The notes below the pieces were generated by a model that did no database searches, was not told the DNA's origin, and saw only the letters and a list, made by a program, of their open reading frames with translations. This document shows positions 59,610 through 64,000 of a DNA stretch of 64,000 bases, in pieces. The translations under genes were made by a program, and so were the position numbers. Source of the DNA: Aminobacter ciceronei (GTDB lineage Bacteria; Pseudomonadota; Alphaproteobacteria; Rhizobiales; Rhizobiaceae). The DNA is taken from positions 1 through 64,000 of the forward strand of contig NZ_JACJHY010000019.1 of the NCBI RefSeq assembly GCF_014138625.1, read 5' to 3'. The first letter of the stretch is position 1. Every line of letters begins with the position of its first letter.

Positions 59610-60575
59610 TTAAGCCGTGCCCTCATTTGCCGGTTCGATGATATTGTCCTTTGCGGCAGCGCGTAGCGCCGTCTTGATCATCCGGATGATCTCGATTGAC
59701 GCCGGCGGCAAGATTCTGCCGCGGCGCTTGATGATGCTGACGTCGCGCCAGACCGTTGGCTCGACAAGCTGGCAGAAGCGCAGGGGGCTGTCGGCTTTCG
59801 GGGCGGACAGGGCAGGAGTTGTCGTAACGCCCAATCCCGTTTCGATCATCGCCCACAGCGTTGAATTGTTGGAAACCTCGTAGCGCGGCAGCCGGATCGT
59901 CTCGGGCAGCTCGGGTATCTGTTCGAGCAGCGGCGCGGTTGCCGTATCGATGGTCAAGCCGATGAAATCCCATCCGGCGAGGTCTGCCCATCGCACCGGG
60001 GCTCCTGTTTGCGCCAGGGGATGGTCGTAACGTGCCAGAAGCCCGAGCTGGTCGCGAAACAGCGGTGTGAATTCGAGCTCCGCGTCCTCGCGTTCCTTGC
60101 TGCCGACACCGAAGTCGACCTCATTCTGGCGCACCCTGCGGCGGACATCAGACGAGTTGCCGTCACGCACACGCACATGAATGTCTGGATTGCGGTCGGC
60201 CATATCCTTGACAATGTCCGGCAGCACTTTGGTGGCGATGGAGTAGACCGAGGCGATGGCAACACGCTGGCGGCGCTGGTGCGCCGTCGCCCGGATATCC
60301 TGGATGGCTATGTCGAAGTCGCCGACGATCTTCTCGGCGATGGGCAGGAAATCGCTCGCCTCTGGAGTCAGCGTCACATTGCGGGTCGTCCGGTCGAACA
60401 GGCTCGCGCCGACCATGTCTTCGAGCTGTCGTATCGCCATGGTCAGAGCCGGTTGCGAGACATGCAGGTCGACTGCGGCGCGAGTGAAGCTCTTGTACCT
60501 GCAGACGCTCAAGAAAGAGCGGATGTGCCGAATGCTGACTGTGTAGATGGGGGAATTTCGAGGCGGGCTGGCCAT
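59610..60575 (-). CDS. LysR-family regulator of the 57-64 kb cluster
   Basis: A 321-residue protein; HTH at about residues 15-73 (IRHIRSFLSVCRYKSFTRAA, LHVSQPALTMAIRQLED); effector domain from about 100 (RVAIASVYSIATKVLPDIVK). Divergent from the binding-protein gene and convergent with the RraA gene. The motif CCTGATAAATAA occurs in its upstream region and again before the GlpD-like gene, suggesting that it controls both units. Confidence 0.9.
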   Translation of the reverse strand: MASPPRNSPIYTVSIRHIRSFLSVCRYKSFTRAAVDLHVSQPALTMAIRQLEDMVGASLFDRTTRNVTLTPEASDFLPIAEKIVGDFDIAIQDIRATAHQRRQRVAIASVYSIATKVLPDIVKDMADRNPDIHVRVRDGNSSDVRRRVRQNEVDFGVGSKEREDAELEFTPLFRDQLGLLARYDHPLAQTGAPVRWADLAGWDFIGLTIDTATAPLLEQIPELPETIRLPRYEVSNNSTLWAMIETGLGVTTTPALSAPKADSPLRFCQLVEPTVWRDVSIIKRRGRILPPASIEIIRMIKTALRAAAKDNIIEPANEGTA

Positions 60576-60589
60576 GCTGATTCGTCCAT

Positions 60590-60610
60590 CCTGATAAATA
60601 AGTATTGCTA
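60590..60610. promoter_or_regulatory. Candidate LysR-type binding site upstream of the ABC/isomerase operon
   Basis: CCTGATAAATAA (60590-60601) followed by ATTGCTA (60604-60610), 15 nt before the LysR start on the minus strand. Same elements as 56876-56901. Confidence 0.5.
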
Positions 60611-60778
60611 ATCAATAGACGAGTTTTTCAGATTTGAATATCCAATCGCCCTGTTTGATAGTGGCCTTGGACTTGCAGGCAAAGACGCTTGGATCGGTCG
60701 GAAGGAGGCCGCGCCTGCGCTAACAACGACAAGAACAATCGAGCTGGGGAGACCGAGATGGAATTGGGGAGGAACAAC

Positions 60779-62377
60779 ATGTTTCGTTTGAAGAACAAGG
60801 CGCATGCGGCAGGCATTGCGCTGATCGCGCTGGGTGCAGCGATGGTGTCGGCCCAGGCGCCGGCCTTTGCAGCAACGGTTACCGTCGGATCGGAGGCTGC
60901 GCTGCCGCCGCTAGACCCGCAGCGCACCACCGGCAGTGTCGGGCTTCGGATTGCGGGCGCGATTTTTGATACGCTGATCCGGGAAGACCTGTCCAAGGGC
61001 GGCGCCGGCGTGCCTGATATCGCGTCCGGCTTGGCCGAGTCCTGGAGCGTTTCCGAAGATGGCCTGACCTATACCCTCAAGCTGCGCAAGGGCGTGACGT
61101 TCCACGATGGCACGCCGTTCGACGCGCAGGCCGTGCAGGCCAATTTTGACAGGCTTCTGAACAAGGAATCGCCTGTTTTCGACGAGCGCGCTTCCAGCAC
61201 CATGGCGTTCCTGACGCGCTGGATCGCCAGCACCAAGGTGGTCGACGGCGAGACTTTCGCCCTGGTTCTGAAAGAGCCGTTTTCCGGGCTGCCGCGCCTG
61301 CTCAGCGATCGCAGCATGTCGATCATCTCGCCTGCCGCGATGGCAAAATACAAGGGTGACGAGCTCGGCTTCAATCCGGTCGGCACCGGCCCGTTCAAGT
61401 TGGGTACGCTGGACCAGGGCCAGGTCCTGACACTGGACAGGAATGATGCCTATTGGCGAGGTGTACCGAAGGTCGACAAGCTCGTCTTCAAGGCGGTGAC
61501 CGATCCGACGGCACTCGCCATCGCCATGCAGACCGGTGTCGTCGACGTCATCCCGAGCGCCAGCGCCGAGCAGGTGACGCAGCTTTCGGCCGAGGCCGAT
61601 CTCAAGGTGCAGTATACCGACGCAGCGAACTTCTATTTCATCCGTCTGAACATGAACGCCGAGCACACCAAGGACGTGCGCTTTCGCCAGGCCTTGAACT
61701 ACGCCGTCAATCGCGACTTCATCGCCGCGTTGTTCGGTGGTCAGGCTGTGCCGCGTGGCGGGCCGGTGCCGACCGGCAACGAGATAACCGCGTTGGCGGC
61801 AGGCACCGTCAAGGAATACAATTACGACCCGGAAAAGGCGAAGGCACTGCTGGCCGAGATTGGCGTCAAGCAGCCCGTCACGCTCAAGGTGCTGGCCCCA
61901 AACAACGGACCGGGCTTCGGGCTGTCGCCGCAATTGATGGCGCTCGTCCAGCAGGATCTGGCCGCCGTCGGCGTCGACCTCCAGCCGCAGCTGCTCGAAT
62001 TTACGACAATGATCTCGACCGAGCGGCCGGGTTACGCCAACGACGTGCACGGTTCCTACAATGGCTGGGTCACCGGTGCGGGTAGCGCCTATGTCTTCGA
62101 GCGCTTGTTTGCCAGTTCGCAGCAGCCGCCCAAGGGCGTCAATCGTGGCTGGTACAAGAACGACGACGTCGACGCCAAGCTGGCTGCCGCCCGCAGCGAG
62201 CGCGACGAGACCAAGCGTGCCGGCCTCTACGTCGATGCCGCCGCAAAGGTAGCGGAGGATGCCCCTTACGTGTTCCTCTACCAGGATCGTTTGCCGCGGG
62301 TCATCCGCAGCAACATCAAGGGTATCGAGCCTGCATCGTCGGTCTACATCGACTTCTCGCAGGTCTCGGTCGACTGA
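60779..62377 (+). CDS. ABC transporter substrate-binding protein, oligopeptide/opine (DppA-like) family
   Basis: ATG 60779 (MFRLKNKAHAAGIALIALGA) with GGGGAGGAACAAC upstream; 532 residues with a signal peptide ending near AFA-AT. Extracellular family 5 features: LAESWSVSEDGLTYTLKLRK, GVTFHDGTPFDAQAVQANFD, FNPVGTGPFKLGTL, DVRFRQALNYAVNRDFIAAL, then LLAEIGVKQPVTLKVLAPNN. It binds a peptide, opine or other compound for import with the DppC-type permease downstream. No DppB gene is seen inside the window. Confidence 0.92.
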   Translation: MFRLKNKAHAAGIALIALGAAMVSAQAPAFAATVTVGSEAALPPLDPQRTTGSVGLRIAGAIFDTLIREDLSKGGAGVPDIASGLAESWSVSEDGLTYTLKLRKGVTFHDGTPFDAQAVQANFDRLLNKESPVFDERASSTMAFLTRWIASTKVVDGETFALVLKEPFSGLPRLLSDRSMSIISPAAMAKYKGDELGFNPVGTGPFKLGTLDQGQVLTLDRNDAYWRGVPKVDKLVFKAVTDPTALAIAMQTGVVDVIPSASAEQVTQLSAEADLKVQYTDAANFYFIRLNMNAEHTKDVRFRQALNYAVNRDFIAALFGGQAVPRGGPVPTGNEITALAAGTVKEYNYDPEKAKALLAEIGVKQPVTLKVLAPNNGPGFGLSPQLMALVQQDLAAVGVDLQPQLLEFTTMISTERPGYANDVHGSYNGWVTGAGSAYVFERLFASSQQPPKGVNRGWYKNDDVDAKLAAARSERDETKRAGLYVDAAAKVAEDAPYVFLYQDRLPRVIRSNIKGIEPASSVYIDFSQVSVD

Positions 62378-62512
62378 GCCCATCTCTGCCCCGACCACCA
62401 AGGGCGGGGCTCGAACCCATCTGTCGGGGCGCGACCCGGACATCATCACGAACCCGTTCCAGGGTCGCGCTTCGATTTCGGCACATTGAATTACCAAAGG
62501 GAGAGTTTTCAC

Positions 62513-63235
62513 ATGATGTTAGGTTGGCGAGCCAGGATTGGCCAGATGCGTCCCGCGACGTCCATTGAAGGGGCCGAAGAGTGGCGCTCGGTTGCACCTG
62601 TCGGTGTCGCCTTCGCCGATGCCCGCACCATCGTCCCACGCGTCGATGACGCCGGGTTGCGGGTGATGATGAGCCAGGTTCTGGAGGCATCGCGCCAGCT
62701 TGCGACCGCAAAGGTCGACCTGATCGTGCAGTGCGGCGCACCCGGCACCTTCTTGCGTGGCCCCGGTCATGACGAACAGGTCGTCGCAGAGATCGAGAAG
62801 GAAACTGGTATTCCGGCAATCACCATGATGGCATCGATGATGGACGCCCTCAAGGCGGTCAATTCCCGCAAGGTCGCCGTTGGAACCATCTATTCCGACG
62901 AGGTCAACGCGGCGATGACGAGCTATATGGAAGCACAGGGCTTTCAGGTCCGTGCCATGGGCGGTCTCCAGATCACCGATCCGTTCGAGGCTAGCCTTCA
63001 CGATTCCGACAGCGCCTACCGCCTCGGCCGGCAAGTGTTCAAGGAAGCCGGCGACGCCGACGCGATCCTGATTTCCTGCGGTACCTACCGTACCTTCGAG
63101 ATGATCCACTATCTTGAGATGGACACCGGCGTGCCGGTGATCTCCAGCAACCAGGCGACGCTGTGGCGTGCGCTGCGTTATCTCGGCCTTCGCGACCAGA
63201 TTCCCAATCTCGGGAAGCTCTGGTCCGTCGCCTAG
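62513..63235 (+). CDS. Maleate isomerase/arylmalonate decarboxylase (Asp/Glu racemase) family protein
   Basis: ATG 62513 with AAAGGGAGAG upstream; 240 residues. It has both catalytic cysteines of the racemase/isomerase fold: Cys74 in LIVQCGAPGTFL and Cys189 in ILISCGTYRT. True arylmalonate decarboxylases keep only one, so an isomerase or racemase activity is favoured. It lies between the ABC binding protein and a permease gene, an unusual position that links its substrate to what is imported. Confidence 0.85.
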   Translation: MMLGWRARIGQMRPATSIEGAEEWRSVAPVGVAFADARTIVPRVDDAGLRVMMSQVLEASRQLATAKVDLIVQCGAPGTFLRGPGHDEQVVAEIEKETGIPAITMMASMMDALKAVNSRKVAVGTIYSDEVNAAMTSYMEAQGFQVRAMGGLQITDPFEASLHDSDSAYRLGRQVFKEAGDADAILISCGTYRTFEMIHYLEMDTGVPVISSNQATLWRALRYLGLRDQIPNLGKLWSVA

Positions 63236-63257
63236 ACAGCGCTTGGGGAGGATAGCG

Positions 63258-64000
63258 ATGTCAGAGGCAGCAGCAACTGCAGGCGAGGACACCACGCGCT
63301 CGGCAGGCTTCGGCCGGCTGTTCCGGAACGGGACGCTGGTGACAGGCCTGGCCATACTGGGTGTCATGGTGTTCGTGGCCGTGTTCGCCGACCTCATTGC
63401 GCCGCATGACGCGTTCCGCGCCAATCCGATTGCGCGCTATCTTCCCCCGCTCTCGCCAGGATACCTCCTTGGCACCGACGAGCTCGGCCGCGACATATTG
63501 AGCCGGCTGATCTACGGCGCGAGGCTGGCATTGTTGGTCGCTGTCGTCCCCACAGTCATTGCGTTGGTCATCGGTGGTGCGGTCGGGCTGTTCGCCGGTT
63601 ATGCCGGCGGTGTCTGGGACAGCATCGTCATGCGCATCTTCGACGTGATGTTCGCCTTCCCAGGCATTTTGCTGGCGCTGGGCATCAGTGCCGCGCTCGG
63701 GCCTGGCCTGTCCTCGATGATCATCGCGATGATCGTCGTCACCATCCCGGCCTTCGGCAGGATCGTTCGCGGCGTCGTCCTTGGCGTCAAGGAAGAGCTC
63801 TATGTCGAGGCGGCGACAGCGCTTGGCTATGGCCATCTCCGGATTGCCCTGCGCCACGTACTGCCAAACGTACTCGCTCCGGTGCTGATCTATGGCACGC
63901 TACAGACCGGGCGAAACGTCATTCTGGCAGCAAGCCTGAGCTTCCTTGGCCTCGGCCCTCAGCCGCCGACGCCCGACTGGGGACAGATGCTTGGCGGCGG
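63258..64000 (+). CDS. ABC transporter permease, DppC/OppC-like (3' end outside window)
   Basis: ATG 63258 (MSEAAATAGEDTTRSAGFGR) with GGGGAGGAT upstream; open to the window end, 247 residues visible. OppC-type features: GTDELGRDILSRLIYGARLA, GGAVGLFAGYAGGVWDSIVM, the EAA loop YVEAATALGYGHLRIALRHV and SLSFLGLGPQPPTPDWGQML. It works with the binding protein upstream; the DppB and ATPase genes are expected beyond the window. Confidence 0.92.
   Translation, partial: MSEAAATAGEDTTRSAGFGRLFRNGTLVTGLAILGVMVFVAVFADLIAPHDAFRANPIARYLPPLSPGYLLGTDELGRDILSRLIYGARLALLVAVVPTVIALVIGGAVGLFAGYAGGVWDSIVMRIFDVMFAFPGILLALGISAALGPGLSSMIIAMIVVTIPAFGRIVRGVVLGVKEELYVEAATALGYGHLRIALRHVLPNVLAPVLIYGTLQTGRNVILAASLSFLGLGPQPPTPDWGQMLGG

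Noticed and set aside
60911-62512. 533-codon minus-strand frame opposite the binding-protein gene
   Set aside because: Antisense shadow; the + strand protein has a signal peptide and family 5 motifs.
1-64000. tRNA, rRNA and CRISPR arrays
   Set aside because: I looked through the intergenic gaps and saw no cloverleaf-like sequence with a GGTTCRA arm, no rRNA-like stretch and no spaced short repeats; a tRNAscan or CRISPR finder run would settle this.

Overview
The window is about 64 kb of high-GC, gene-dense DNA with no rRNA, tRNA, CRISPR array or intact insertion sequence that I could find. Gene content (heterotetrameric sarcosine oxidase, PEP carboxylase, many ABC uptake systems, LysR/AraC/Lrp regulators, an ECF sigma/anti-sigma pair) and protein features point to an alphaproteobacterium of the order Hyphomicrobiales, most like Mesorhizobium/Aminobacter. 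This is a judgement from family knowledge, not from a search.

Layout. 0-3 kb: 3' part of soxA and all of soxG (sarcosine oxidase), ending at a clear terminator. 3-8.5 kb: a small unknown gene, ppc, glyA and an atypical LuxR-type response regulator that lacks the phospho-acceptor Asp. 8.5-11.4 kb: anti-sigma factor and ECF sigma factor, divergent from a secreted subtilase that has an ECF-like promoter. 11.6-13.9 kb: DUF4956 membrane protein, VTC-type polyphosphate polymerase and a secreted phytase-like esterase. 14.3-17.6 kb: three small membrane proteins about 10 nt apart leading into an APC permease, followed by two more membrane-associated unknowns. 18.2-23.5 kb: homogentisate pathway of tyrosine catabolism (hppD, lrp, marR, hmgA, fahA, maiA).

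23.5-46 kb is a 2-aminoethylphosphonate (AEP) locus in two halves. The left half is an ABC importer of the AEP type plus an EamA transporter. The right half is the phnW-phnA-phnY operon, a Na/Pi-type transporter and a LysR regulator. Between them sits about 11.4 kb carrying hyuA/hyuB, a four-gene spermidine/putrescine-type ABC transporter and a MalT-like LuxR activator. This block is bracketed by direct repeats of the phnY 3' end: the intact gene on one side and a decayed fragment on the other. The simplest reading is that a once continuous AEP locus was interrupted by insertion or recombination at phnY.

47-57 kb: a frameshifted YeeE/YedE gene, a YCII protein, LysR plus glutathione transferase plus SugE/Gdx (with Asp at the usual Glu), a large dimethylglycine/sarcosine dehydrogenase-type flavoprotein, a RibD/DHFR-like protein, a DeoR regulator and a GlxA-type AraC regulator. 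The dehydrogenase, the AraC gene and the small gene next to soxG share an ATGCAACA-type upstream motif in the same relative orientation. 57-64 kb: a catabolic cluster of unknown substrate (GlpD-like oxidoreductase, tautomerase, RraA-like aldolase/decarboxylase, LysR, oligopeptide-type binding protein, maleate isomerase/AMDase-family enzyme, DppC-type permease) that runs off the end of the window.
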